DNA of 64,000 bases from Lewinellaceae bacterium (GTDB taxonomy: Bacteria > Bacteroidota > Bacteroidia > Chitinophagales > Saprospiraceae): the NCBI GenBank assembly GCA_024644235.1, contig JAHELJ010000006.1, forward strand, positions 106,970 through 170,969, in the 5' to 3' direction. Shown in pieces: positions 1-8,708 of the stretch; positions within the stretch are counted from its first letter, which is position 1, and each line of letters starts with the position of its first letter. The translations under genes were made by a program, and so were the position numbers. A model generated the notes under the pieces. It was given only the letters and a program-made list of their open reading frames with translations. It made no database searches and had not been told where the DNA came from.

Positions 1-465
1 ATCCGCCAGCGTCTCCAGCCAAGAAGTCTGATTGGAATGATGTTCCATATGGCTAATAAAAATTACTGGTCTTTCCCTTTCGGGCAGACTTATTCGACCA
101 TGATACTTCTCATGGAGTTTCAGCCCCAGGATTCTTTGCAGCTTATTGACCACTCCTGTCATTCCCGAGTTTGAGGAGATCAGAATATCCTGAGAGGTAG
201 CTCCTACATGTTCTTTAATGATCTTCTTGGCTTGCTTGTAAGCCAATGTCATAGCACATCCTGTCAAGGTGGTCTCCGTGTGCGTATTAGCTACATAGGG
301 AGCAATATCATGGGTCAGAATATCCTCTATAGGCTGGTAAAGTCTTCCTGAGGCTGTCCAGTCAGCATAGATAATCTTCTTTCTACCATATGGCCCTTCA
401 AAGTAAAGATCGTTGCCGATCACATTTTCTCGGAAGGGTGTAAAATAGGCTTCCAGTGATTCCAT
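1..465 (-). CDS. Class V aminotransferase (cysteine desulfurase/selenocysteine lyase-like), N-terminal part
   Basis: Only about 155 N-terminal codons are inside the window; the gene runs off the left edge. The translation begins MESLEAYFTPFRENVIG and contains YADWTASGRLYQP, followed by VANTHTETTLTG, ISSNSGMTGVVNKL and ISHMEHHSN. This order (substrate and PLP-phosphate region near the N-terminus, then the H-x-E-H-H-S-N motif) is typical of fold-type I class V PLP enzymes related to cysteine desulfurases. The Schiff-base lysine would lie further downstream and is not visible. The ATG overlaps the glmM stop codon by one base (TAATG), so the two genes are probably co-transcribed and translationally coupled. 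The substrate cannot be decided from this fragment; members close to this subgroup are usually annotated only as class V aminotransferases. Confidence 0.85.
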   Translation of the reverse strand, partial: MESLEAYFTPFRENVIGNDLYFEGPYGRKKIIYADWTASGRLYQPIEDILTHDIAPYVANTHTETTLTGCAMTLAYKQAKKIIKEHVGATSQDILISSNSGMTGVVNKLQRILGLKLHEKYHGRISLPERERPVIFISHMEHHSNQTSWLETLAD

Positions 466-1847
466 TATGTAGTTGTTAGAGATTGTACTTCATTAACAAA
501 TCTATCCGCCAGACTTTCAGCACGACTTTCATCAGTACTTTCTGCATAGACCCTGATGATGGGCTCTGTATTACTTTTGCGTAGATGTACCCATTCCTTA
601 CCGAAGATTAGCTTCAAGCCATCCAAATCTACCTTCTCCTGGTCGATATATTCTTGATTCATTCGCTGGATCACTACATCCGGATCCAGACCATCGTGTA
701 ATGTGACCTTCTTCTTGCTGATATGGTAATTGGGATATTTGCTCCTCAAAGCACTGGATGACAAATTAGTCTTAGATAAATGGCTCAATATCAGAGCAAT
801 ACCCACCAAAGCATCTCGTCCATAGTGGAGGGGAGGATAAATCACACCACCATTTCCCTCACCTCCAAAGACGGCTCCAACCTCTTTCATTTTAGACACC
901 ACGTTTACTTCGCCCACTGCTGAGGCCACATAAGTACCGCCATGCTTTTCAGTAATGTCTTTGAGAGCCCGGGTGCTGGAAAGATTCGAAACTGTCTTCC
1001 CAGGTGTGTCTGCTAAAAGGTAATCAGCGATCGCTACAATAGTGTATTCTTCACCGAAGAAGCTACCGTCGTCAGATACAATGGCCAATCGGTCAACATC
1101 GGGATCAACTGCAATTCCAAGATCGCAACTCTCTTCTACTACTAATCGGCGAAGATCTTCCAGATTATGTTCCAATGGTTCTGGATCGTGAGCAAATTCA
1201 CCATTCACAGTTTGATTGATAACCAATACGTTACATTTGAGTCTCTCAAGTAAAGGAACAACTGAAATAGCTCCGGTTGAGTTGATGCAATCCACCGCAA
1301 TTTTGAATGACTTCTCCCTTATGTTGTCGACATTGACTAGAGGTAGTTCAAAAATGTCGTCGATATGAGCCGAGATCGTATCAGGCAAGTTCGAGATCTT
1401 GCCAAGTGCATCGACGTCGCAATAATTAAAGCTACCGGATGCCGCCAAAGAAAGTATGTCTGCTCCAGCAGATTTTGAAATAAATTCACCATGATGATTA
1501 AGGAACTTCAATGCATTCCATTCTTTACCATTATGCGAGGCAGATACCACGATTCCGCCGGCAGCACTTTCCCTGCCAACGGCCAACTCGATGGAAGGAG
1601 TGGTGGATAGACCTGCATCGAGCACATCAAAACCACATGATTGCAGGGTAGAGTTTACTATTGTTTGCACGACTGGTCCCGATATCCTTCCATCTCTGCC
1701 CACAACAACCTTCCGGGAAGTTTGATTAGCCCGTAGCCATTCAGCATAGGCTGATACAAAATTCACAATGTCGACTGGTGTCAGGTTGTCACCAATTTGA
1801 CCACCAATGGTGCCCCTGATTCCTGAAATAGACTTGATTAATGACAT
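465..1847 (-). CDS. glmM: Phosphoglucosamine mutase
   Basis: The 460-aa protein belongs to the alpha-D-phosphohexomutase family. GlmM interconverts glucosamine-6-phosphate and glucosamine-1-phosphate on the way to UDP-GlcNAc for cell wall and lipid A. The catalytic phosphoserine loop SASHNGKEWNALKF has Ser at about residue 104, the Mg-binding loop is DPDVDRL at about 248-254, the sugar-binding loop is GEGNGG, and the C-terminal phosphate-binding loop is RKSNTEPIIR. The active loop has HNGKEWN in place of the more usual HNP, a variation common in the Bacteroidota type of this enzyme. I chose the ATG at 1847 (MSLIKSISGIRGT), because the 24 codons upstream in the same frame do not align with the family start. 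A sister phosphomannomutase/phosphoglucomutase role cannot be excluded by sequence alone. Confidence 0.92.
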   Translation of the reverse strand: MSLIKSISGIRGTIGGQIGDNLTPVDIVNFVSAYAEWLRANQTSRKVVVGRDGRISGPVVQTIVNSTLQSCGFDVLDAGLSTTPSIELAVGRESAAGGIVVSASHNGKEWNALKFLNHHGEFISKSAGADILSLAASGSFNYCDVDALGKISNLPDTISAHIDDIFELPLVNVDNIREKSFKIAVDCINSTGAISVVPLLERLKCNVLVINQTVNGEFAHDPEPLEHNLEDLRRLVVEESCDLGIAVDPDVDRLAIVSDDGSFFGEEYTIVAIADYLLADTPGKTVSNLSSTRALKDITEKHGGTYVASAVGEVNVVSKMKEVGAVFGGEGNGGVIYPPLHYGRDALVGIALILSHLSKTNLSSSALRSKYPNYHISKKKVTLHDGLDPDVVIQRMNQEYIDQEKVDLDGLKLIFGKEWVHLRKSNTEPIIRVYAESTDESRAESLADRFVNEVQSLTTT

Positions 1848-1925
1848 AAATAGCTCAATTAACCTTGAGGTTAGCACCAAAATTAAGAATTCAGCCAGAT
1901 AGATTAGTTTTACGCGCAATCAAGC

Positions 1926-2486
1926 ATGGTACAACAGTTACTTCAACTCGATCAGGAGGTTTTCATAGCCATCAATGGTCTCAACAGTAGTTTGCTGGAT
2001 CATGTCATACCCTTTTACCGACATAAACTTTTCTGGGTTCCTTTATATGTCTATATAGTGGTTTCATTGTTGAGGAAATTTCCCCAGAATGGACTGTGGA
2101 TTCTTTTGTTTATTACGTTGTGCATAGGTACTTCTGACACCGTCAGCTCTAAATGGATCAAGAATTCAGTACAAAGACTAAGGCCGTGCAACGAGCCAGC
2201 TCTTATGGCAAAGGTAAAGCTCCGGATACGCTGCGGAGGAGGGTACAGTTTTACTTCATCTCATGCCACCAACCATGGCACGTTAGCCTTTTTTCTCTTT
2301 TTTCTTTTGGCTAAACCAAGGAAATGGTGGGGCTGGGCACTATTGATCTGGGCGTTGAGCATTGGACTGGCACAGGTTTTCGTCGGCGTGCACTATCCTT
2401 CCGATGTTTTGGCTGGTTGGGTTTTAGGAGGTCTGATCGGTGGCATATTTGCCCTGCTCTATCGCATCTGGTTTACCTTGGAATAA
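1926..2486 (+). CDS. PAP2-family membrane phosphatase
   Basis: This 186-aa integral membrane protein carries the three PAP2 phosphatase motifs: KNSVQRLRP (motif 1) at about 77-85, SSHATNH (motif 2, histidine conserved) at about 110-116, and VGVHYPSDVLAG (motif 3, with the nucleophile histidine) near 152-163. About five hydrophobic segments surround them. Family members dephosphorylate lipid phosphates such as phosphatidic acid, phosphatidylglycerol phosphate or undecaprenyl diphosphate, acting on the outer face of the inner membrane. The substrate is not predictable here. The gene starts 79 bp from the divergent glmM start, and its 3' end overlaps the 3' end of lysA by 14 bp on the opposite strand. 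Confidence 0.9.
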   Translation: MVQQLLQLDQEVFIAINGLNSSLLDHVIPFYRHKLFWVPLYVYIVVSLLRKFPQNGLWILLFITLCIGTSDTVSSKWIKNSVQRLRPCNEPALMAKVKLRIRCGGGYSFTSSHATNHGTLAFFLFFLLAKPRKWWGWALLIWALSIGLAQVFVGVHYPSDVLAGWVLGGLIGGIFALLYRIWFTLE

Positions 2487-3717
2487 ATGGGATTTCCGGG
2501 TCGGTTTGGTGCCTGATCAGGTCGTCAAAGTCTTGCCGCTCCCTAATCAAGTAGTCTTGCCCTTGATAAATTAAGACCTCGGCCGGAATTAGCCGGCTGT
2601 TGTAGTTAGAGGCCATCTGAAAGCTATAGGCACCGGCATTCCGAAAGACCAGGATATCACCCTCCCGTATTTCAGGGATTTTGCGGTTCCATGCAAAAGT
2701 ATCTGTCTCACAGATGTATCCAACCACTGAGTAGATTTTTGGTAATCCCGTGGGATTAGAAATATTCTCAATTTCGTGATGCGCATCATAAAACATCGGT
2801 CTGATTAAATGATTGAAGCCACTATCCACTCCTGCAAATACGGTGGAAGTAGTGTGCTTAACCAAATTAGTCTTGACAAAGAAATAGCCTGCTTCAGAAA
2901 CCAAAAACTTTCCAGGTTCAAAGATGAGTTGAAGTTCTTTGCCCACTTCATGACAATACTTCCGAAACTTTCTACTCATCTCCTGCCCGAAAAGCTCTAT
3001 GTTGGTTTCATTGTCATCGACGCGATACTTTACCTTAAATCCACTCCCAAAATCAATAAAAGAAATCTCAGGGAATTCTCGAGCAGCGGCAAACAGTACG
3101 TCAGTCGCTGCAAGAAATACATCGACATCAAGTATGTCAGAACCAGTATGCATATGCAGACCTTCTACGCTGATCTTATATTGATCCACTAGTTCACGTA
3201 TCCTACCGATCTGGTGAATGGAAATTCCAAACTTCGAATCAATATGGCCTACGGAGATCTTCTTATTTCCGCCCGCCATTATATGAGGGTTGATCCGGAT
3301 ACAAATCGGTTGATCAGGAAAGTGCTGACCGAAATATTCCAGCCTCTCCAGGTTATCAACATTGATTCTGACTGAGTGCTTCATCGCTTCCTCATACTCG
3401 GCAATTGAAACACTGCTAGGAGTGTACATAATATCATCAGGTTGAAATCCTGCTTGGAGGGCAAGTAGTATTTCACCAATCGAAACTACATCAACTCCGG
3501 CACCCAAGGCTCTGATTAAGCGCAGAATACTAACATTGGAAAGTGCTTTACACGCATAATGGAAACGAATTTTTGGCACGTCAAAAGCATCGGAAAGTCG
3601 GTGGTATTGTTCTTCAATTCTTTGACCATCGTACACGAATAAAGGTAGCCCATACTTCTTGCATAGTTCAATAACAGGCAATCCCTGAATCTGATACGAT
3701 TTATCAACTAACTGCAT
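2473..3717 (-). CDS. lysA: Diaminopimelate decarboxylase
   Basis: This 414-aa fold-type III PLP enzyme catalyses the last step of lysine synthesis, the decarboxylation of meso-diaminopimelate. The PLP lysine lies in RFHYACKALSN (Lys57). Further markers are GHIDSKFGI, the glycine-rich HMHTGSDI loop, the phosphate-binding EPGKFLV, GVDSGFNHLIRPMFY and the active-site cysteine in ICETDTFAWNR. I start it at the ATG at 3717 (MQLVDKSYQIQGLPV). The open frame extends 50 codons further upstream, but that part runs antisense through the end of the DUF1501 gene and does not look like LysA. The gene lies 44 bp downstream of the DUF1501 gene on the same strand and may share its transcript. Confidence 0.93.
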   Translation of the reverse strand: MQLVDKSYQIQGLPVIELCKKYGLPLFVYDGQRIEEQYHRLSDAFDVPKIRFHYACKALSNVSILRLIRALGAGVDVVSIGEILLALQAGFQPDDIMYTPSSVSIAEYEEAMKHSVRINVDNLERLEYFGQHFPDQPICIRINPHIMAGGNKKISVGHIDSKFGISIHQIGRIRELVDQYKISVEGLHMHTGSDILDVDVFLAATDVLFAAAREFPEISFIDFGSGFKVKYRVDDNETNIELFGQEMSRKFRKYCHEVGKELQLIFEPGKFLVSEAGYFFVKTNLVKHTTSTVFAGVDSGFNHLIRPMFYDAHHEIENISNPTGLPKIYSVVGYICETDTFAWNRKIPEIREGDILVFRNAGAYSFQMASNYNSRLIPAEVLIYQGQDYLIRERQDFDDLIRHQTDPEIPFIPR

Positions 3718-3761
3718 AGGAATAATTTGGACGCTAAATATAATCAGACTTAGGTCAGACC

Positions 3762-5342
3762 CTATACTTTTAAGAAGGTCTTTGACTGAACATATCGAGC
3801 ATCTCGGTACCTGACATAGTAGCTTCCCGTCGATAGCATATTTGCATCCCAGCTGATTTGCTGCCAACCTTCAGGAATAGGGCCGGAAGAGATGTTGGCC
3901 AAGTGCTTTCCAGAGTTGTCAAATAGATCGATGTGCACATTTCGACCGTGCCCTAAGAGTTCAATGTTCAATATGGATTCGACGGGATTTGGAGACACCC
4001 GGATCAGCGTCAGACCAGCTGATCCATCTAGCTCGCGTTGAGACGTAGGCAGGCATGGACTACTTCCGATAAATGGAATCGGTTCAAAAGATTGACCAAA
4101 TGTCGATTGTATAGCTGAATCACTCACGCAGAACCAGTTATTCAAAATGGTCTGATAGACCGACCGGAAATCGAATTCCATCTCCAGATTATCCGAGACT
4201 CCAGCCTCAACCGGTATTACCGGGTTTGTACCGAATAGGCCCCCGTTTACGGCTTCTCCAAAGACAAAGAGGGGCGCCGCAGCACCATGGTCGGTTCCAC
4301 TACTGGCATTTGAGATAATACGTCGACCAAACTCTGAAATAGTAGCTCCCAACACCCGTTCCTTTGTGTCGAGGAAATCCAAGTCCTTCATAAAAGCTTT
4401 TACTGCCTCAGATAGTTGCTTTAGGAGGTTAGCATGTTCACCAAGCAGATGGTTGGAGGGTACTACTTGATTATCATGCGTGTCAAAACCATGCAAACTG
4501 ACCATGTAGAGGCGCGTTTGCAATCCACCTGCGATCAATCTTGACACGACAGCCAGCTGCTCTGCTAGTGGATTATTGTCGGGATAGCTTACTTGTTGGT
4601 TAACCTTAACAGCTGCATTGCGAATGACTTCTCCATATACCTGAGACTGCTTCGTGATTAGACGGATATACCCCAGTTTATCACCCGCTATCGTATCTGG
4701 AATAGGGTCATCAACATCGTTTACCAATTTATAAAACCATTCAGGATCTGCTACCACCATACCCATACCTGTGACCGGCCCCTGAAAAGCAACAGACAGA
4801 TTGTAGCCTATTTCTATTGCCAGTGGATCCGGAACAGTGGCATTGGGATAGCCTGCTGGAAAATTCGGAAAATCATGATCCAAGTATCTGCCTAACCATC
4901 CCGTTGGTAAGACTTCATCTGAATCAGCTGCAGTCATCCAAATGTCAGTAGATCGAAAATGTGAGTAGTTCTGGGTGGGATACCCCACGTTCTGTAATAT
5001 GGCTAAGTTGCCTTCGTCATATAAAGATCGAAATCCTTGAAGCGATGGATGTAATTTCACTGAGTCTAAGCCATCTAGGTCTAGCAGGCTTCCTTCCGGC
5101 AGGATTACATCGGGCCTTACTTTAGCAAGATTGTCAAACTGGTCGACAGGAACCACGGTGTTGAGACCGTCATTTCCGCCACCGAGATATACCAACACCA
5201 GAACTTTGTCAGTCTCTTCTAGATCTTGATATAGTCCCCGCAATAAAGATGAATTGCTGAACGCAGGTATTCCGAGACCGTTGAGCATCGGTGGGATTAA
5301 CGCAGTACGGGTGGCGTGTCTGATGAACGATCTTCTCTTCAT
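3762..5342 (-). CDS. DUF1501 protein with Tat-like signal and T9SS C-terminal sorting domain
   Basis: This 526-aa protein starts with MKRRSFIRHATRTALIPP, a twin-arginine-like leader, followed by VLVYLGGGNDGLNTVVP, the typical N-terminal DUF1501 block. HGFDTHDNQ and ISEFGRRIISNASSGTDHG are the family's metal/active-site-like motifs (DUF1501 is distantly related to alkaline phosphatase/sulfatase folds). The last ~80 residues (starting VSPNPVESILNIELLG, ending SYYVRYRDARYVQSKTFLKV) are a type A T9SS sorting domain. The protein is therefore expected to cross the inner membrane and then be exported and anchored at the surface by T9SS. It starts 14 bp after the DUF1800 gene, an arrangement found in many bacteria, but no biochemical role is established. 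Enzyme activity is inference only. Confidence 0.9.
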   Translation of the reverse strand: MKRRSFIRHATRTALIPPMLNGLGIPAFSNSSLLRGLYQDLEETDKVLVLVYLGGGNDGLNTVVPVDQFDNLAKVRPDVILPEGSLLDLDGLDSVKLHPSLQGFRSLYDEGNLAILQNVGYPTQNYSHFRSTDIWMTAADSDEVLPTGWLGRYLDHDFPNFPAGYPNATVPDPLAIEIGYNLSVAFQGPVTGMGMVVADPEWFYKLVNDVDDPIPDTIAGDKLGYIRLITKQSQVYGEVIRNAAVKVNQQVSYPDNNPLAEQLAVVSRLIAGGLQTRLYMVSLHGFDTHDNQVVPSNHLLGEHANLLKQLSEAVKAFMKDLDFLDTKERVLGATISEFGRRIISNASSGTDHGAAAPLFVFGEAVNGGLFGTNPVIPVEAGVSDNLEMEFDFRSVYQTILNNWFCVSDSAIQSTFGQSFEPIPFIGSSPCLPTSQRELDGSAGLTLIRVSPNPVESILNIELLGHGRNVHIDLFDNSGKHLANISSGPIPEGWQQISWDANMLSTGSYYVRYRDARYVQSKTFLKV

Positions 5343-5356
5343 TGATGTAACGGCTA

Positions 5357-6976
5357 TTATGTGAGGTGGTATTCAGATAGTTGCAGGAGGTATTGAAAAA
5401 GAACTCTTGCCCGTGTTTCCACAATACTTCGTTTCATCTCATTCGACGAATCATCCAAATAATCAAACCAGGCATTTGTCCAATAGCTTGCATTTGATTG
5501 TCCGGTGAGGAGTATCGCAACCATTCGATTTTTTACCTGCTCGGATACAGGTAATCCCAGGTGCAATTCTACCAAGTCATCTACTAAAGGACCGGGCTCA
5601 GCTTGAGTGTTAAAAGTCTTTATGTGATCGAGGAGGTTAACATTTGTCAAAATATTTTGAGACCAAAATCCCCAGTAAATGAAGGAGTCGGTCACAACTG
5701 CCCGGTTCGTAATGGTATTTGTCGTGATCCAATGCTTGTCATACTGAGGTATTTGATGATAGGCAGGCCAACCGGCAACATTTGGGGGATCCAGGACCTG
5801 AAGGCCCATGTTTGTCATGGACCACATCATGCTTCTTCTGATTTCATCTCTGTTTTGTTCGCTGGCTTGACTTGGCATTTTCACTCCGAAAGTTCTCCAG
5901 AATCCAATCATAAAGTCCAGCGGACTTTTGATCATCGCACCTCGTAAGGAGGAATCATAGAAATGAGCACTTGAAAACAAGGCTCTTAACACCGGCATTA
6001 TCTCATAATTACTATCTCGGAAAATAGTGGCAAGTGGAGCAATTACGGTGGCTTCCACTTCGGGCGAGATCTCATGGTAAACAAAAAAGCGGTACAGCTT
6101 TCTTACCACAAACAACGCCACCTCGTTATTGTCAAAAATCATATCAAGGAGAGCATCTAGCTCATTCCTTCCATCTTCGCCAGTCTTACCAATAATGATG
6201 GTTTGGTGATAGAAATCCGAAAAATGCTTGTCACCATCGTCATGCCAATCTGGATTAAAGTAATAGGATCCGGTTTCCCAATCTATAGTATGACCAGTAA
6301 GTACCCGCGCTGCTTCCTGTACATCACTCTCCGTGAATTGGGCATTAGGTCCTTTTCCTATTGTGAATAACTCCTGCAATTCACGTGAGTAGTTTTCATC
6401 TGGTGCGAATCGATTGTTTGCTGCACCATTGAGATAAAGAAGCATAAGCGGATCTATGGTGATGAGCTTTACCAGCTGCCGGAAATTGCCATATGCGCTA
6501 GATCGAAGCAACTGATAATGTCGGTAAGATAAGTTTGGCCAGAAGACTTCCCATGATTGCGTGGCCAGATGGTTGTGCCAGAAAAATGTCAACTTCTCAT
6601 GCAGGGTACTGGATTGGCGCAGCATACGCTCGACCCACCAAGATTTCATTGAAACCACTCTTGCACTGGTGATATCAGGATTTTCCGAGTGCAGATCGTG
6701 GATCCAGGTCTGACCAAACGCAACCTTTGGATCATGCAATTCGTCGGAATTGTAGTGATTCAGAGGAGGGGAGGGTTCCGGATCAAAAATCAATACCTGA
6801 TCGAGGGTTTGATTCATTGTTTGGCCAGCGAAGATATCTACATCTCTACCCACTGCTCCAAAAGTAGTACGACGGAGCAAATGGCGAACTTCAGCTTTGG
6901 TCCATGGACCCAAATATGTTTCTAAAGTATTCGCGAATGGCCTGGATGATGGAATCGGAGTGGTTTGAGAATTCAT
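5357..6976 (-). CDS. DUF1800 family protein
   Basis: The 539-aa protein shows DUF1800 hallmarks: HLLRRTTFG near residue 32, LTFFWHNHLATQ, NYSRELQELFTIG, ARVLTGHTIDW, and near the C-terminal half LDFMIGFWRTFG and VLDPPNVAGWPAY. The function of the family is unknown. It is almost always encoded next to DUF1501, as it is here (14 bp upstream on the same strand). No clear signal peptide is visible at the predicted N-terminus (MNSQTTPIPSSRP), which is unusual for a partner of an exported protein. It may be cytoplasmic, or use a non-classical route or a misjudged start. It is the first gene of the DUF1800-DUF1501(-lysA) cluster and is divergent from the SRPBCC gene. Confidence 0.9.
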   Translation of the reverse strand: MNSQTTPIPSSRPFANTLETYLGPWTKAEVRHLLRRTTFGAVGRDVDIFAGQTMNQTLDQVLIFDPEPSPPLNHYNSDELHDPKVAFGQTWIHDLHSENPDITSARVVSMKSWWVERMLRQSSTLHEKLTFFWHNHLATQSWEVFWPNLSYRHYQLLRSSAYGNFRQLVKLITIDPLMLLYLNGAANNRFAPDENYSRELQELFTIGKGPNAQFTESDVQEAARVLTGHTIDWETGSYYFNPDWHDDGDKHFSDFYHQTIIIGKTGEDGRNELDALLDMIFDNNEVALFVVRKLYRFFVYHEISPEVEATVIAPLATIFRDSNYEIMPVLRALFSSAHFYDSSLRGAMIKSPLDFMIGFWRTFGVKMPSQASEQNRDEIRRSMMWSMTNMGLQVLDPPNVAGWPAYHQIPQYDKHWITTNTITNRAVVTDSFIYWGFWSQNILTNVNLLDHIKTFNTQAEPGPLVDDLVELHLGLPVSEQVKNRMVAILLTGQSNASYWTNAWFDYLDDSSNEMKRSIVETRARVLFQYLLQLSEYHLT

Positions 6977-7140
6977 GCCAAGTGAAGATTCTTAGATCAT
7001 GGATAGTCTTGCTCTAAGTTAGGGATACCGCACAAATAAGGCCAATATTCTTCCCCTTGTCTTTGAAGGTGCCTTCTGCTGAGGATAGAAATCAGCAATC
7101 CGGTCTCGATTTTCCGAGATGAGATCATTACTTTCGGACT

Positions 7141-7584
7141 ATGATTAAGGTCACCAGTTCAGTAGAAATCGAACATGATCCCAACGAAGTCTTTCAGTAC
7201 ATAGCGGATCCCGAGAATAATCCCCAGTGGCAATCCGGGATGAAGTCTTGTAAGTGGGAAAGCAAGCACCATAATTGGATAGGCTCGACCTATATCCAAG
7301 AAGCAAGCTTTCTGGGAAAGGAAATAGAGTCAACGTTTGAGATCATAGATTTTCAGCAGGGCTACATGATCAAGGGCCAGAGTATTTCGGGTACATTTCC
7401 CATCACCTTTACGAGAATTGTAGAGAGCACCTCCAATGGATGTAAAGTAACGGCAATCGTCGAAGGAGATCCCAAAGGAGTATTCAAGATTGCCCAACCT
7501 CTAATGACCTGGATGGTCAAATATTCGGTCGAGAAAGACTATCAGAAACTGAAATCCCTGTTTGAAAACGAAAATTCCGACTAA
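7141..7584 (+). CDS. SRPBCC-family (polyketide cyclase/START-like) protein
   Basis: This 147-aa protein begins MIKVTSSVEIEHDPNEVFQYIADPENNPQWQ written as two blocks, the signature N-terminus of the SRPBCC helix-grip fold (PF10604-type), which binds small hydrophobic ligands. The WQSGMKSCKW and GTFPITFTRIVES segments fit the following beta strands, and a C-terminal long helix (VKYSVEKDYQKLKSLF) closes the cavity. The ligand is unknown. The stop codon overlaps the first possible tpiA start (TAATG), so it forms an operon with tpiA. The last eight codons are part of a perfect 24-bp tandem duplication. Confidence 0.85.
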   Translation: MIKVTSSVEIEHDPNEVFQYIADPENNPQWQSGMKSCKWESKHHNWIGSTYIQEASFLGKEIESTFEIIDFQQGYMIKGQSISGTFPITFTRIVESTSNGCKVTAIVEGDPKGVFKIAQPLMTWMVKYSVEKDYQKLKSLFENENSD

Positions 7585-7611
7585 TGAGAAAACGAAAATT
7601 CCGACTAATGA
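7564..7611 (+). repeat. Perfect 24-bp tandem duplication at the SRPBCC/tpiA junction
   Basis: Bases 7564-7587 and 7588-7611 are identical 24-mers (gaaaacgaaaattccgac followed by taatga). Each copy contains the TAATG stop/start overlap. Because 24 is a multiple of three, the second copy extends the tpiA reading frame by eight codons (MRKRKFRL) in front of the ancestral-looking start MRRRIAAGNWKMN, without disturbing the upstream gene. It looks like a recent slippage or unequal-exchange duplication. Confidence 0.97.
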
Positions 7612-8354
7612 GAAGACGAATTGCAGCGGGTAACTGGAAAATGAACAAGAAAAAAGCCGAGGCTCTCGAATTAGCAAACACTCTGGCTCAATCTTCGTTG
7701 CCAGGAGATGTTGATGTTATATTGGGTGTGCCTTCTTTGTACCTTGAGGGGGTTCAGAATGCTGTACATGGATCAACAATACAGGTGGCCGCCCAGAATT
7801 GTCATCAGGAAGATTTTGGTGCATATACCGGCGAGATTTCAGCCCCTATGCTTGCTTCCATCAACGTGGCCTGGGTTATCATTGGACATTCAGAAAGACG
7901 GCAATACTTCGCAGAAGACAATGCACTCCTTGCTAAAAAAGTCGATAAGGCACTTGAGCACAATCTCCGTCCCATCTTCTGCTGTGGAGAGCCGCTTAAT
8001 ATCCGGGAGAAGGGTAATCATGTTGACTTCGTTAAGACTCAATTACAAGAAAGTCTTTTTCATCTTGACGTGAAGAGTTTTGGCCGTTTGGTCATTGCCT
8101 ACGAACCCATATGGGCGATTGGTACGGGAGTTACTGCCTCGCCTGAGCAAGCACAGGATATGCATAGGGAAATAAGATCAATGATCACCAATCAATATGA
8201 TTCGACGTTGAGTGAAGCCATACAAATTCTGTACGGAGGAAGTGTTAAACCTGCAAATGCCAGGATTCTATTCGATCAACCGGACGTTGATGGTGGTCTG
8301 GTGGGAGGTGCATCATTGAAGTCGGGTGATTTCCTTGACATTATCAATGCCTGA
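7608..8354 (+). CDS. tpiA: Triosephosphate isomerase
   Basis: The 248-aa TIM-barrel enzyme interconverts dihydroxyacetone phosphate and glyceraldehyde-3-phosphate in glycolysis and gluconeogenesis. The active-site lysine is in AAGNWKMN, the catalytic histidine in IGHSERRQYF, the catalytic glutamate in AYEPIWAIGTG, and the phosphate-binding loop is YGGSVKPAN, followed by GGLVGGASL. The length fits the family. Two in-frame ATGs exist because of the 24-bp duplication: 7584 (adds MRKRKFRL) and 7608. I chose 7608 because family members begin a few residues before the AGNWKMN motif. The 7584 start would keep the 1-base overlap with the upstream stop, so both starts may be used. A weak hairpin follows the stop. 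Confidence 0.95.
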   Translation: MRRRIAAGNWKMNKKKAEALELANTLAQSSLPGDVDVILGVPSLYLEGVQNAVHGSTIQVAAQNCHQEDFGAYTGEISAPMLASINVAWVIIGHSERRQYFAEDNALLAKKVDKALEHNLRPIFCCGEPLNIREKGNHVDFVKTQLQESLFHLDVKSFGRLVIAYEPIWAIGTGVTASPEQAQDMHREIRSMITNQYDSTLSEAIQILYGGSVKPANARILFDQPDVDGGLVGGASLKSGDFLDIINA

Positions 8355-8380
8355 GATGTAAAAAAAACAAGACATCTTTT
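8354..8380 (+). terminator. Weak terminator-like hairpin after tpiA
   Basis: The arms AGATGT (8354-8359) and ACATCT (8372-8377) flank an A-rich loop and are followed by TTT. The stem is only six base pairs with two G-C pairs, so this is a weak candidate; its position directly after the tpiA stop is the main support. Confidence 0.4.
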
Positions 8381-8460
8381 CCAGATGAATAAGAAACGAT
8401 CATTAGCGGTTGTGCGTTGAACAAAGCGATATTGGAGTTTTCAGATTTCAGTAATTATAA

Positions 8461-8691
8461 ATGATCGAACTCACGGGAACCATAGTTTTTCAGCCCCTTG
8501 AGACTGGGTTTTGGGGCATCGTCGATTCTGAGGGTAAGAAGTGGCGGCCGGTAAACATGCCCGATCAGCTAAAGGTAGATGGGGCCAGAGTGGAAGTAAC
8601 TGCTCGCAAAGTTGATGATGATACTTCAATCTTTATGTGGGGTACACCGATCCGAATCCTATCTTTTCACACTCTACCCTTGTTCAGCTGA
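8461..8691 (+). CDS. Small conserved hypothetical protein (76 aa)
   Basis: The protein starts MIELTGTIVFQPLETGFWGIV and continues with WRPVNMPDQL, GARVEVTARKVDDD and MWGTPIRIL. The alternating beta-strand pattern and the conserved-looking FWGI...PVNMP...MWGTPI layout resemble short beta-barrel (OB-like) proteins annotated as hypothetical in Bacteroidota and some archaea. No signal peptide or membrane segment is seen. The function is unknown. It starts 107 bp after tpiA and may have its own promoter; it is convergent with the next gene. Confidence 0.7.
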   Translation: MIELTGTIVFQPLETGFWGIVDSEGKKWRPVNMPDQLKVDGARVEVTARKVDDDTSIFMWGTPIRILSFHTLPLFS

Positions 8692-8708
8692 AGTTCTGGA
8701 CAAAATCA

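Noticed and set aside
1847..1919. N-terminal extension of glmM as a membrane segment
   Set aside because: The in-frame upstream codons (VKLIYLAEFLILVL) look hydrophobic, but the family starts at MSLIKSISGIRG, and the extension lies in the region before the PAP2 gene start.
2324..2554. Additional ORF over the PAP2/lysA ends
   Set aside because: It is a shadow frame of the PAP2 gene with no membrane or motif pattern.
3718..3867. N-terminal extension of lysA
   Set aside because: The 50 extra codons are antisense to the 3' end of the DUF1501 gene and do not match LysA starts.
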